NCBI GenBank assembly: GCA_016720935.1
Contig: JADKJP010000002.1
Coordinates: forward strand, 186,001 to 250,000
DNA from: Bacteroidota bacterium
Lineage (GTDB): Bacteria; Bacteroidota; Bacteroidia; AKYH767-A; 2013-40CM-41-45
DNA length: 64,000 nt
Direction of reading: 5' to 3'
Each line of letters begins with the position of its first letter. Positions within the stretch are counted from its first letter, which is position 1. The notes below the pieces were generated by a model. It saw only the letters and a program-made list of their open reading frames with translations. It was not told the DNA's origin and made no database searches. A program made the translations under genes and the position numbers. This document shows positions 1 through 8,465 of this stretch, one piece after another.

Positions 1-666
1 CAACGCATCAACCTTTTAAATCTCGCTGTAATTCTACTGATTACAGGCATCAGCGCACTGATCGGATTATTATTATTCTATATTACTCGTCTCGGTGGAA
101 TTGAGAAAATTCATTTTACAGGAAATTTAAGTAATGCAGTTTTGCTTTTTATTATTTTAATGATTGTCGCTTATTCTCTGTTTCACGAAAAAATATTCAA
201 ACAAAATCAAACCAATATTTTCGATTCCTTTGTAACAGGCGCTAAAGATGGCTTTACCACAGGTGTACGTGTATTGCCTTATATGATCGCGATGCTTGTT
301 GCACTTAGTATTTTCAGAAATTCCGGTCTGATGAATATCGTGATGAGCGGAATCAGTGCTGTCATGAATCTTTTTAATGTTGACCCTCAGATTACCAATG
401 CCATTCCGGTTGCACTCATGCGTCCATTCAGTGCAGGAGGATCCAGAGGATTTATGCTGGACGCCATGAAAACTTTTGGACCGGACAGTCTTACCGGACA
501 ACTTTCCTGCTTGTTCCAGGGTGCTGCTGAAACAACGTTTTATGTGGTGGCATTGTATTTTGGCTCTGTAAATGTGAAAGATTCCCGTTATACTCTCGGT
601 GTGATGTTACTTGTTGACCTGGTGTGTGTACTGACCGCCATTGCTGTATGTAATTATTATTTTTGA
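1..666 (+). CDS. SpmA/SpmB-like nucleoside-recognition membrane protein, C-terminal part
   Basis: The reading frame is open from base 1, so the gene is cut by the window edge and about 221 residues remain. The hydrophobic protein carries the SpmB signature: a segment RPFSAGGSRG followed by GPDS, then QGAAETTFYVVALYFGSV about 25 residues later, which matches the Gate (nucleoside recognition) domain of spore maturation protein B. In Bacteroidota SpmA and SpmB are usually one fused membrane protein of about 400 residues, so this is probably the SpmB half of such a fusion. The organism is not expected to sporulate, and the transported or sensed substrate is unknown. A TTG at 142 is an internal codon, not the start. 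Confidence 0.85.
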   Translation, partial: QRINLLNLAVILLITGISALIGLLLFYITRLGGIEKIHFTGNLSNAVLLFIILMIVAYSLFHEKIFKQNQTNIFDSFVTGAKDGFTTGVRVLPYMIAMLVALSIFRNSGLMNIVMSGISAVMNLFNVDPQITNAIPVALMRPFSAGGSRGFMLDAMKTFGPDSLTGQLSCLFQGAAETTFYVVALYFGSVNVKDSRYTLGVMLLVDLVCVLTAIAVCNYYF

Positions 667-727
667 TTTCTGCCGATTGCATTTTTGTCCCGATTGTCCA
701 TTACCGTTTTTTATAAAAAACTTCATT

Positions 728-1237
728 ATGAAAAGAATCAGAAATGTTTATGGTTTGTGGCTTGGGCTGTTTGCACCCATGTTGATTAGTTCATGCGCCA
801 CGTCACAGCAGGAAAAAACGGACCCTGTTGCGGCTAACATAAAAATGTATACTGGTGTTTGGGACAAGATAATTAATGAAGGGAAGCTGGAGTTATTCAA
901 CGATTCGAATTTTACACAAAATCTGGTGATGCATGAAGGTGCCAGCGATGTAGTTGGAATTGATAGTGCCAAAGCATATTATTCAAATTATCTTACCGGC
1001 TTCTCAAATATTTCTTTTACAATAAAAGATGTATTCGGACAAGGAGATAAAATTGTGAAGTATTGGAACTTTAAGGGAACACATTCAGGAACTTTCTTTG
1101 GTATTCCTGCCACCGGAAAAGAAGTAAATTTGGACGGAGTTACACTGGTCAGAATGGAAAAAGGAAAAATTGCGGAAGAGAGAGACATACTTGATAATTT
1201 GGAATTCATGCAACAACTCGGATTGATTCCCAGATAA
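728..1237 (+). CDS. SnoaL/ester cyclase-like lipoprotein
   Basis: The protein has 169 residues from ATG 728, chosen because it gives a clean lipoprotein signal (MKRIRN, hydrophobic stretch, lipobox LISSC with Cys about 25). An in-frame earlier start at 641 would only add residues before this signal. Residues about 40-165 look like a SnoaL-like/ester cyclase alpha+beta barrel: a helix with YTGVWDKIINEGKLELF, then YYSNYLTGFSNISF, and the paired strands FKGTHSGTFFGIPATGKEV, typical of the family. These folds bind small hydrophobic molecules, but the substrate cannot be read from sequence. It is probably anchored in the outer or inner membrane. It stands alone, with no obvious operon partner. Confidence 0.75.
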   Translation: MKRIRNVYGLWLGLFAPMLISSCATSQQEKTDPVAANIKMYTGVWDKIINEGKLELFNDSNFTQNLVMHEGASDVVGIDSAKAYYSNYLTGFSNISFTIKDVFGQGDKIVKYWNFKGTHSGTFFGIPATGKEVNLDGVTLVRMEKGKIAEERDILDNLEFMQQLGLIPR

Positions 1238-1243
1238 ATCTCG

Positions 1244-1267
1244 CCCCAGCCTTCAGGCAAGGGGCTG
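1244..1267. repeat. Solitary REP-like half-palindrome
   Basis: The 15 bases CCCCAGCCTTCAGGC directly after the ester cyclase stop are identical to the left arm and loop of the palindromes clustered beside the transposase at 18.7-19.0 kb. The right arm is degenerate (AAGGGGCTG). It looks like a dispersed, partly decayed copy of the same REP-type element. Confidence 0.5.
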
Positions 1268-1348
1268 ATGAACCCCGGCACCTATTGATACAAAAACAAA
1301 TCACATAGAATAATTATTTTCGGAATAATTTGAAATCGGTTTACTCCC

Positions 1349-1861
1349 ATGCGCTACATTCTTGAAACCGAACGATTATTCCTCAGAGAATTTTCTACCG
1401 AGGATGCACCATTCGTTGTACAGTTAGTGAATAGTCCGGGCTGGCTTGAATTTATCGGTGACCGGAACATACGGAACGATGAACAAGCAAGGATCTATCT
1501 TGAAAATGGTCCATTGTTAAGCTACAAACAGAATGGATACGGTTTGTCTTTGGTGGAGCTTAAGCATGGAAAAACCCCAATCGGAATGTGCGGTATTATC
1601 AATCGGGAAAATCTTGAAAATCCGGACATTGGTTTTGCATTTCTACCCGAGCACATGGGACAAGGATTCGCTTTTGAAGTGGCACAGGCAACAATGAAGT
1701 ATGCGCGTGAAAATTTAAAACTTCCTACAGTATGCGCGATCACTGTGTCCGGAAACCTACCGTCGATCAAGCTTTTGGAAAAACTTGGAATGAAATTTAG
1801 CAAGATGATAAATTTTCCGGATGATCCTGTTGAGCTGATGTTGTACCGTATGGATTACTGA
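1349..1861 (+). CDS. GNAT acetyltransferase, RimJ/RimL-like
   Basis: This 170-residue protein begins ILETERLFLREFSTEDA, the classic start of Acetyltransf_3 (RimJ/RimL-type) GNAT enzymes, which transfer acetyl from acetyl-CoA to an amine, often a protein N-terminus or antibiotic. Motif A, the acetyl-CoA loop, is visible at residues about 101-110 (EHMGQGFAFE), and the C-terminal NLPSIKLLEKLGMKF segment matches motif B (N-x-x-S-x-x-L-x-E-K-x-G-F/M). Length is normal for the family. The acceptor substrate is unknown. It is separated by over 100 bp from its upstream neighbour and by about 60 bp from osmC, so it could be co-transcribed with the latter. Confidence 0.88.
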   Translation: MRYILETERLFLREFSTEDAPFVVQLVNSPGWLEFIGDRNIRNDEQARIYLENGPLLSYKQNGYGLSLVELKHGKTPIGMCGIINRENLENPDIGFAFLPEHMGQGFAFEVAQATMKYARENLKLPTVCAITVSGNLPSIKLLEKLGMKFSKMINFPDDPVELMLYRMDY

Positions 1862-1924
1862 TACAGTTGTGTTCATCGCGGACTAAAGAGTTTCGATTTT
1901 ACAAACAGGTTTAAAAATAAATTC

Positions 1925-2431
1925 ATGAACTCCGATGAACTAAAAAAGCTACAGGCTCCTCTGAAAGACAAATACCGCGAGCGTCCTGAAGTTGCAACAA
2001 TTACATTGAAAGCCTCTGGTAGTATTGGAGAAGGAATTTCCTGTAAAGTAGATACCGGTAAAGCAATAGTAGAAGCCGGGCTACATCCCGCCACAGGCGG
2101 AAATGGAATGCTCGCCTGCTCCGGAGATTTATTGCTGGAAGCACTTGTCGCCTGCGCGGGAGTAACACTCGGTGCAGTGGCTACTTCAATAGGGGTCGAA
2201 CTTGAAGAAGGAAAAATTGAAGCTCAAGGCGATCTTGATTTCAGAGGCACTTTGGGTGTTTCAAAAGAAGCGCCTGTTGGGTTTAAGGCAATCCGACTAC
2301 AATTTACCCTGAAGACAGATGCGTCAGAAGAACAAATCGCGTCACTGGCAAAGCTTACAGAAAGGTATTGTGTAGTTTATCAGACTTTGGTAAAGGGTGT
2401 ATCTGTTCAGTCTTTATTTGTCAAAACTTAA
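1925..2431 (+). CDS. OsmC family peroxiredoxin-like protein
   Basis: The 168-residue OsmC/Ohr-fold protein is likely a thiol peroxidase acting on organic hydroperoxides in the cytoplasm. The family's two reactive cysteines are present: C77 in LLLEALVACAGVTLG and C149 in ERYCVVYQTL. There is a third, less typical Cys at 65 (GMLACSGDLL). The preceding NGMLACSGDLLLEAL segment is the usual OsmC core helix entry. Start is ATG 1925, right after the short leader following the acetyltransferase. The general OsmC branch fits better than Ohr because the Ohr-specific context is missing. Confidence 0.85.
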   Translation: MNSDELKKLQAPLKDKYRERPEVATITLKASGSIGEGISCKVDTGKAIVEAGLHPATGGNGMLACSGDLLLEALVACAGVTLGAVATSIGVELEEGKIEAQGDLDFRGTLGVSKEAPVGFKAIRLQFTLKTDASEEQIASLAKLTERYCVVYQTLVKGVSVQSLFVKT

Positions 2432-2457
2432 AAAGGGATCAGAAAAACAAATTTCGT

Positions 2458-2787
2458 TTATTCAAATACATAATACAATCCCCAGGAGATCAACAATACA
2501 GCGGTTGAGGTGACACCGTAAAGAATCCAATAGTACAGTGACGGAACAGGGTTAGTTAATGTAAGTACACAGCTGATGAATCCCAACACTGCACCGGCAA
2601 CGAGCATTGTAAAGCCCATCGATAACCTCTTGTTGTGCTTTAGCTTTTTATACTCCAGAATATACGCTTCTATCGAACTGGAATCATGACCAAGCGATTG
2701 TAATTCTTTCTCAATACTCGACAAGTCGAGATTATTACTGATCCACTGACGGATCAGAGAGGTGTTTATAGTGATGGCTTCGTTCAT
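2458..2787 (-). CDS. Small two-helix membrane protein, function unknown
   Basis: The protein has 109 residues. Residues 1-55 are charged and probably helical (INTSLIRQWISNNLDLSSIEKELQSLGHDS), and residues about 56-107 form two hydrophobic segments compatible with transmembrane helices separated by a short TNPVPS turn. I do not recognise the family. It is convergent with osmC, whose stop lies 26 bp away, and divergent from the small HhH protein at 2895. The sense frame has a normal start and few rare features, and its length and composition suggest a real gene rather than a chance frame. Confidence 0.6.
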   Translation of the reverse strand: MNEAITINTSLIRQWISNNLDLSSIEKELQSLGHDSSSIEAYILEYKKLKHNKRLSMGFTMLVAGAVLGFISCVLTLTNPVPSLYYWILYGVTSTAVLLISWGLYYVFE

Positions 2788-2847
2788 GCAAATAAAATTT
2801 TAAGAGAAGAGGTTTGTTCGATACCAGAACTAAAATAAGTACAATTT

Positions 2848-2876
2848 TTGAAAAAAGCAAAGCCATTGTAAATTTG
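2848..2876 (+). promoter_or_regulatory. Bacteroidota-type promoter for the HhH gene
   Basis: A -33-like TTG (2848-2850) and a -7 element TAAATTTG (2869-2876) match the Bacteroidota consensus TTG/TAnnTTTG with 18 bp between them. The element lies 18 bp before the GTG start at 2895, implying a very short leader. Confidence 0.5.
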
Positions 2877-2894
2877 TAAAAAATCCACAATCCG

Positions 2895-3197
2895 GTGAAT
2901 CAACAAAAGCGCGTTTATTATTGTAGTAAAGGACATCAATTTTATAAGAGCAGTGATTGCAGGACCTGCCCGAAATGTGAAGCAGAAAAGAAACCCGGAA
3001 GCGGATTGCTGACTTTGCTCGCCGCTCCCGCAAGACGGGCTTTGGAGAGTTTTGGTGTGAAGAATTTACAACAATTGTCTGCTAAAACCGAATCAGAAAT
3101 CGCTGCACTCCACGGGATGGGACCATCGTCAATGAAAATTCTGCGAAAGGAGTTGGAAAAGGAAAATTTAAAATTCAAAAAACCAGATAAAAGCTGA
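2895..3197 (+). CDS. Zinc-ribbon plus RNAP alpha-CTD-like HhH protein
   Basis: The protein has 100 residues and starts with GTG at 2895. The N-terminus has cysteines at about 10, 22, 25 and 28 plus H14, suggesting a small zinc ribbon (SSDCRTCPKCEA). Residues about 46-90 (RALESFGVKNLQQLSAKTE, then ALHGMGPSSMKILRKEL) resemble the helix-hairpin-helix C-terminal domain of the RNA polymerase alpha subunit, a DNA or protein binding module. It may therefore act as a small nucleic-acid-associated or transcription-related protein. No partner is adjacent. Proteins with a similar HhH tail are common and uncharacterised in Bacteroidota. Confidence 0.7.
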   Translation: MNQQKRVYYCSKGHQFYKSSDCRTCPKCEAEKKPGSGLLTLLAAPARRALESFGVKNLQQLSAKTESEIAALHGMGPSSMKILRKELEKENLKFKKPDKS

Positions 3198-3366
3198 TTG
3201 TAACGGGATATTTACTTTATTGAATGTTCAAAAAAAACATTCTATTGAACGGAAATGCTATTATAATACAGTGATAGTGAATATTTGAATTAAAATTTTG
3301 TTAACTTTCCTATCTGCAAACTCTGTTAAAAAGCAGACTGCAGCGATATGCAAATCCATGATAAAC

Positions 3367-4440
3367 ATGAAAACACTTACAACCGGCTTATTTATATTAT
3401 TACTCCTGAATGTTAGAGCATTTGCTGAGAACGCAGTCTCTGAATTATCCTTCGACTCTTCAGGCAAATTAGCAGCGGATGCTTCAGTTGAAAGAAATAA
3501 CAATGGAAATATCCATACTCTGGGAATTCCACCACAATTTTCTTTTGATGAAAATCCTGTGAATCATAACATGCATATAGCATCGGATGGAGAATTTTAT
3601 TTTACAATAAATGGAGGCGGAGTGTCATCCGGACAAGTGAATAAGTTTGATTTGAATGGTGTATTGCTTCAAACCTATCCGATTCAGATTGATGGGAGAG
3701 GATTGTCTTACAATAAATCCGATGGGTTTTTATACGTTTCAACTTTCGGCGGAGACATTGTTCGCATAACTGATCTTGCAGCCGCTACATTTACAATGGT
3801 ATTTCCGGGAGTAATGCAAAACGGTCAGGCATCATTCGCGATCTCAGATGACGGTTTGGTTTTTTATGATTTCAATCAAGGTACATTAAGGGTTCACGAT
3901 TTCGCTACAGGTTCTGTTATCAATACACTTACCGGATTAGCTTACGGATCGGGAAATTACGGTGGGGAAGCCGCGGTTGCTGTGGATTCATCTCATTTTT
4001 ACACCTGGGATGCTGTTTCAAAGACTGTATATATGTACGATCAGCTCGGAACCCTTATTCAACCAATGGTTCTGGATTCAGGAGACAATGGCCAATCGCT
4101 TTCATTTGTTAATGATATGCTTTTTGTATCCAGAGACGGAAATTACAATATTGGAACCTGGTATGGATATGACTTATCGGGTTTGACAACTATTCCAAAT
4201 TCAGTACTACATGAGGAGATAGCTATTTTTCCCAATCCTACGAAGGATAAATGCCTGATAAAAGGGGATAACATTTTGCAAGTAGAAATCTTCAATGGTT
4301 TGGGAGAATCAATTGTTGAACGCAAGTCCATTACCAGCCATTCCATAGAAATTAATCTTGAAAATATACGCAGCGGATTGTATTTTGCAAAAATTACAAC
4401 GGGTGAGAACATTGTAATCAAAAAATTAATAGTTGAATAA
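3367..4440 (+). CDS. Secreted beta-propeller-like protein with T9SS type A sorting domain
   Basis: I place the start at ATG 3367 because it yields MKTLTTGLFILLLLNVRAFA, a clean signal peptide. In-frame ATG 3358 and TTG 3298 are alternatives. Residues about 40-270 read as repeated beta-strand blades (GEFYFTINGGGVSSGQV, GFLYVSTFGGDIVRI, GLVFYDFN, DMLFVSRDGNYNIG), consistent with a propeller similar to NHL or YVTN folds. The last 85 residues (IAIFPNPTKDKCLI up to GENIVIKKLIVE) are a T9SS type A sorting domain, so the mature protein should be exported to the cell surface or medium. The ligand is unknown. It stands alone. Confidence 0.85.
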   Translation: MKTLTTGLFILLLLNVRAFAENAVSELSFDSSGKLAADASVERNNNGNIHTLGIPPQFSFDENPVNHNMHIASDGEFYFTINGGGVSSGQVNKFDLNGVLLQTYPIQIDGRGLSYNKSDGFLYVSTFGGDIVRITDLAAATFTMVFPGVMQNGQASFAISDDGLVFYDFNQGTLRVHDFATGSVINTLTGLAYGSGNYGGEAAVAVDSSHFYTWDAVSKTVYMYDQLGTLIQPMVLDSGDNGQSLSFVNDMLFVSRDGNYNIGTWYGYDLSGLTTIPNSVLHEEIAIFPNPTKDKCLIKGDNILQVEIFNGLGESIVERKSITSHSIEINLENIRSGLYFAKITTGENIVIKKLIVE

Positions 4441-4494
4441 GATCTTTGTTATAAAAGTACAAAGACCTATTCCATATTAAATTTTCACCTCATT

Positions 4495-5466
4495 ATGATC
4501 AATGTGAAGCAGGGAATCAGGATTATTGGAATTCCATTGCTGTTTGCATTCTGCCTTCGCTATATTTTTGGGGTAAAATCCCTGCAGGATTTTTATTCTG
4601 TAATGACAGTTTCTTTTTTTTGTTTACTTCCTTCAGGCGTTGGAGCCCTTACAATTTATTTCTCGAAAATTGAAAATGTCAAATCTCTATCCTACAGGCT
4701 AGGAGCCCCGATGATTCCAATATTCATATTTTTTATTCTGACCTGTATTTTAAGTATTGAAGGATTTGCTTGCTGGGTCATGGTACTTCCGTTGTTTCTG
4801 ATTGCCGCTTCATTGGGCGGACTCATTGCGGGTTATTTTAAATTGAAGACACATAAAAAACAAGAACGGATTTATATTTCATTTTTATTACTTCTTCCAT
4901 TTTTTATTACACCTGTGGAACAATATATCGGTGCTATTCCCGGCAACTATGAAGCGTATACATTTATTGATATACAAGCGAATCCGGAAATCATTTGGAA
5001 CAATGTAACCAGTGTAAAAGAAATCGAAGCCCGACAAGACAAAGGATGGTTGACCCGTTTTTTGGGATTTCCTCGTCCGATAAAAGCGGAACTGAATTAT
5101 GCCGGAGTTGGAGCTACCAGGGAAGCAATATTCAGCGGAGGACTTACGTTCCATGAAAAGATAATTGATTATGAAAATCAAAAAAAAATGAAGTTTTCAA
5201 TCAAAGCCCTTCCTTATGAAATTCCAAGCGCGACCATGGACGAGCATGTGGTTATAGGCGGTGATTATTTCGATGTATTGGATGGTACTTATGAGTTGGA
5301 AAAATTAAATCCGACGACCAACAGATTACATCTGTACAGTCATTTCAAATTGAGTACTACATTTAATTTTTATGCGAGCTGGTGGGCTTCCCGGATCATG
5401 AAAGATATTCAAAAAAATATTTTACAAATCATTAAGCAAAGAGCTGAACACAACAAGCTCTTGTAA
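4495..5466 (+). CDS. Membrane protein with C-terminal SRPBCC-like domain
   Basis: The protein has 323 residues. Residues about 8-150 contain four to five hydrophobic segments (for example IIGIPLLFAFCLRYIFG and WVMVLPLFLIAASLGGLIAG). Residues about 155-315 (EAYTFIDIQANPEIIWNNVTS ... HLYSHFKLSTTFNFYASWWA ... IMKDIQKNILQIIKQR) look like a START/SRPBCC (polyketide cyclase 2-like) lipid-binding domain ending in the usual long helix. The combination suggests a membrane-tethered hydrophobic-ligand protein. Substrate and process are unknown. It lies 29 bp before the next acetyltransferase and could share its transcript. Confidence 0.7.
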   Translation: MINVKQGIRIIGIPLLFAFCLRYIFGVKSLQDFYSVMTVSFFCLLPSGVGALTIYFSKIENVKSLSYRLGAPMIPIFIFFILTCILSIEGFACWVMVLPLFLIAASLGGLIAGYFKLKTHKKQERIYISFLLLLPFFITPVEQYIGAIPGNYEAYTFIDIQANPEIIWNNVTSVKEIEARQDKGWLTRFLGFPRPIKAELNYAGVGATREAIFSGGLTFHEKIIDYENQKKMKFSIKALPYEIPSATMDEHVVIGGDYFDVLDGTYELEKLNPTTNRLHLYSHFKLSTTFNFYASWWASRIMKDIQKNILQIIKQRAEHNKLL

Positions 5467-5495
5467 TTGATTGCAGGGCTGAATTATGTATACAA

Positions 5496-5951
5496 ATGAT
5501 AAAAATTGTACGAACCGATTCCGATAATCAGGATTTCCGTCAGCTGGTCTTATTGCTTGATCGTGAACTGAAAGAAAGAGACGGAGAAGATCATTCCTTT
5601 TTCGCGCAGTTTAATAAGATCGATAAGATCAAACATGCTCTTGTGGCTTATTTAAATGATGTACCCTGTGCTTGTGGTGCAATAAAGGAATATAATAAAG
5701 AAACGATGGAAGTGAAACGAATGTTTGTCCTACCGGAAGAAAGAGGCAAAGGTATTGCCGGAGAGATCTTAGATGAATTGGAAAATTGGTCGAAGGAATT
5801 AAATTTCAAAAAATGCATTCTTGAAACCGGCAAGAGACAACCGGAAGCTATTCGACTGTATTCAAAAAGTGGTTACAATGTGATTCCGAATTATGGTCAA
5901 TATGAAAATGTAAACAATAGTGTCTGCTTCGAAAAGAACTTCAATCAATAA
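5496..5951 (+). CDS. GNAT acetyltransferase
   Basis: The protein has 151 residues with a compact Acetyltransf_1 fold. The acetyl-CoA motif A is at about 74-92 (VKRMFVLPEERGKGIAGEIL, with the R-G-K-G-I-A signature) and motif B near the C-terminus (PEAIRLYSKSGYNVIPNYGQY), matching small GNAT enzymes that acetylate small molecules or amino acids. The N-terminal region (IVRTDSDNQDFRQLVLLLD) and GEDHSFFAQFN are seen in Bacteroidota homologues. The acceptor is unknown. It follows the SRPBCC membrane protein closely (29 bp). Confidence 0.88.
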   Translation: MIKIVRTDSDNQDFRQLVLLLDRELKERDGEDHSFFAQFNKIDKIKHALVAYLNDVPCACGAIKEYNKETMEVKRMFVLPEERGKGIAGEILDELENWSKELNFKKCILETGKRQPEAIRLYSKSGYNVIPNYGQYENVNNSVCFEKNFNQ

Positions 5952-6011
5952 AATCAGGTGATAAAAGTATGCAACGTGCTTTTTTAAAAAAAGTAATAAA
6001 ACTAAGTTAGC

Positions 6012-7100
6012 ATGAAATTTTGGAAAAGTGAAATTTTATTGAGCATCTTGTTTGTCTTGCTTTCCTTAGCTGTAGGTTATTTCCCACTTGTCATATTTTT
6101 AAAATGGATAACATTTGTTTTATTGATTTGGTTTGTGATTCGTAAAATCAGAAGGGATCAAAAAGCCGGAGTTAAGTTCCGGTTAGGAAAGTCAATTCGA
6201 TTAATAATAATATTCATAGGATTGGCCGTAGCCTCAGTACCCTTAACGGATGTTGCAAAAGCTAAACACAATGCGGTTCTTTTTCCATATCAAACTATAC
6301 ATCGAAGTAATTATTATATTCAGGAAGAAATTAAAGACACATTTGATTTTTCCGGATACATGCAGGACCTGGAGAGCGCTTCAGAAAAATTTCATCCCCA
6401 ATCGGATTCGGTTTTATTCGAAGAAAAATATTATAAATATCAAATCATAAAGCACGAGCCGGAAAATTATAAAAAGAAAGTGTTAATCATTGCCTCGATT
6501 CATGGGGATGAGCCGGCAGGAGCATTGTCTATCCCGATTCTTCTAAGAAATATAAAACAAGATAGCAGCAAGTATGCAAATACATCCATCTTAATTTTGT
6601 CGCCAATTAATCCTGTTGGACTGGCATTTTCATCAAGGGAGAATGAAATGGGATGTAACCTCAACAGAGACTATCATGAACCAACTCAGTCAGAAACAAA
6701 AAGAATTGTACTAGAAATTGAGAAATTCAAGCCGGATATCATTCTTGATCTGCATGAAAATAATGGAAACTGGAAAACCTGCATCATGGCGAATTCACTT
6801 GTATCAGACGAACTTGGGAAAATCTTGTGTGATGACTTAAAGACAAAATCAATTCCACTTGCCGAATCTGCATTTGATACGAACCTGGAACACCCCGGCT
6901 GGCTCAAACGTGGCTCCTACAGAATGGCTGTAAATTATTTGGCAGGATTGAACGATTTGATGCGCTATGGTGAAGAAATAAAAATTCCGGTAATCACTCT
7001 TGAAGGTGATCAATCTCTGGAGCAAAGGAAACGTATTGAAATTTGTACATCAATCTTTGATGTTGTTGTGCAGTACGATAAATCCTTTGGAATGAAATAG
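6012..7100 (+). CDS. Membrane-anchored M14-like zinc carboxypeptidase/deacylase
   Basis: The protein has 362 residues. Residues about 8-45 and 62-79 are hydrophobic and probably anchor the protein. The catalytic region has the zinc signature H164-G-D-E167 in ASIHGDEPAG, NRDY at about 218 and a third zinc ligand H248 in DIILDLHENN, as in M14 peptidases and the succinylglutamate desuccinylase/aspartoacylase group. The catalytic acid candidate is E in VITLEGDQ near residue 335. It probably hydrolyses a peptide or amide bond on the periplasmic side. The specific substrate is unknown. A relation to M14/AstE is well supported, the precise family is not. Confidence 0.8.
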   Translation: MKFWKSEILLSILFVLLSLAVGYFPLVIFLKWITFVLLIWFVIRKIRRDQKAGVKFRLGKSIRLIIIFIGLAVASVPLTDVAKAKHNAVLFPYQTIHRSNYYIQEEIKDTFDFSGYMQDLESASEKFHPQSDSVLFEEKYYKYQIIKHEPENYKKKVLIIASIHGDEPAGALSIPILLRNIKQDSSKYANTSILILSPINPVGLAFSSRENEMGCNLNRDYHEPTQSETKRIVLEIEKFKPDIILDLHENNGNWKTCIMANSLVSDELGKILCDDLKTKSIPLAESAFDTNLEHPGWLKRGSYRMAVNYLAGLNDLMRYGEEIKIPVITLEGDQSLEQRKRIEICTSIFDVVVQYDKSFGMK

Positions 7101-7269
7101 GATTCCGGTTTCATGTTAATTGAGCCTCTGTGCCGGAAGGATTAATTTGAAATTGCATTTATATAAAGCGTTCGATCCGAAATGACAATGGAAATTATTC
7201 AAGCTAAGTTTGGAATTTAATTATACAATCAGAGATAAATCGGACAGTTAATTTGTAACACGAAAAATT

Positions 7270-8199
7270 ATGCAAACAATACTCGGTTCAGGAGGAACAA
7301 TAGGAACAGATCTGGCAAAGTATTTAAAAACATATACAAATGAAATCCGACTGGTTAGCAGAACTCCTAAGAAAGTGAACGATTCTGATATATTATACCC
7401 TGCGGATTTATCTTCTGCGGATCAAATCGACAAAGCAATCGAGGGAAGCGAAGTGTGTTATCTTACTATTGGATTCGATTACAAATTAAAAGTATGGAAA
7501 GAGAAATGGCCGCCTTTAATCAAGAATGTCGTAGATGCTTGTATTCGTCACCATTCAAAATTAGTTTTTTTCGATAACGTGTATGCAATCGGTGCGAAGC
7601 ATGTGGGTCACATTACTGAAAGTTCTCCAATCAACCCCACCAGTAAAAAGGGAGCAATTCGGGCAGCTGTTGACCGTCATATTTTGGAAAATGTTGAAAA
7701 GGGAAAACTGCAGGCAATCATTGCCCGTTCACCTGATTTTTTCGGTCCTGTAAAAACTTCCAACAGTCTATTGATGAGTACAGTCTATGACAATTTGAAA
7801 AAGGGGAAATCTGCGCAATGGCTTTGTAATTCTAATGTGATTCATACAATGGGGTATGGCCCCGAACTCGCCAAAGGAACAGCCATGTTGGGAAATACTT
7901 CTGAGGCATATAACCAGGTTTGGAATCTTCCGGTTGATCAGGAAACGCTGACAGGTAAACAATGGGTGAAATTATTCGCCGAGGAAATGAATTGTCCGGA
8001 TAAATTAATGGTATTACCCGGGGCAGGTATTTGGTTTCTAGGTTTGTTCATTCCTGTATTAATGGAATTCTATGAAATGCGCTATCAGTTTGACAGAGAC
8101 TACTTTTTCGATTCATCAAAATTCATAAAACATTTTCATCATACTCCGATTTCAAACCGTGAAGCTGTAAAACAGGTTATTGCCGCATTAAATAAATAA
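7270..8199 (+). CDS. NAD(P)-dependent epimerase/dehydratase-like SDR
   Basis: This 309-residue extended short-chain dehydrogenase has the nucleotide-binding glycine motif at the very N-terminus (ILGSGGTIG, residues 4-12). DLSSADQIDKAIEGSEVCYL follows, the usual second-strand region of atypical NmrA/epimerase enzymes. FFDNVYAIGAK (around residue 100) contains a Y-x-x-x-K pair that could serve as the catalytic tyrosine and lysine. PDFFGP at about 157 is characteristic of NAD-dependent epimerase-like proteins. The substrate is unknown. It is preceded by a 169 bp spacer and followed by a noncoding gap. Start at ATG 7270. Confidence 0.82.
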   Translation: MQTILGSGGTIGTDLAKYLKTYTNEIRLVSRTPKKVNDSDILYPADLSSADQIDKAIEGSEVCYLTIGFDYKLKVWKEKWPPLIKNVVDACIRHHSKLVFFDNVYAIGAKHVGHITESSPINPTSKKGAIRAAVDRHILENVEKGKLQAIIARSPDFFGPVKTSNSLLMSTVYDNLKKGKSAQWLCNSNVIHTMGYGPELAKGTAMLGNTSEAYNQVWNLPVDQETLTGKQWVKLFAEEMNCPDKLMVLPGAGIWFLGLFIPVLMEFYEMRYQFDRDYFFDSSKFIKHFHHTPISNREAVKQVIAALNK

Positions 8200-8465
8200 T
8201 GGAGTTAAATTTTCCATAGCAGAGACAATCAATCTGCCGGTTGGACTTAAATGTGATCGCTTTTCATTTTTCCATTACAATAAAAGAGCCAAGATGTTGG
8301 TTTTTCACTATGTTACATAGTGTTTGAAAAAACGTAGAATCCTATGTCGTTTTTCATTTTCTTCTGCTGTGTTAACATTTGAATGTGAAAAAGTAGTGGC
8401 TTCATGACCTGTGTGGCAGAATATATTCCTAACCTTTACAAGCAACCGACATTCCGTTCTGTTGT
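8200..8465. other. Intergenic region with inverted repeats
   Basis: No coding signal was found. CACTATG-TTA-CATAGTG (8306-8322) is a perfect 7 bp inverted repeat. Shortly after it, AAAAACG and CGTTTTT at about 8329-8357 form a second weak inverted repeat. One could be a terminator for the SDR gene or an operator of the porin operon. Confidence 0.35.
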
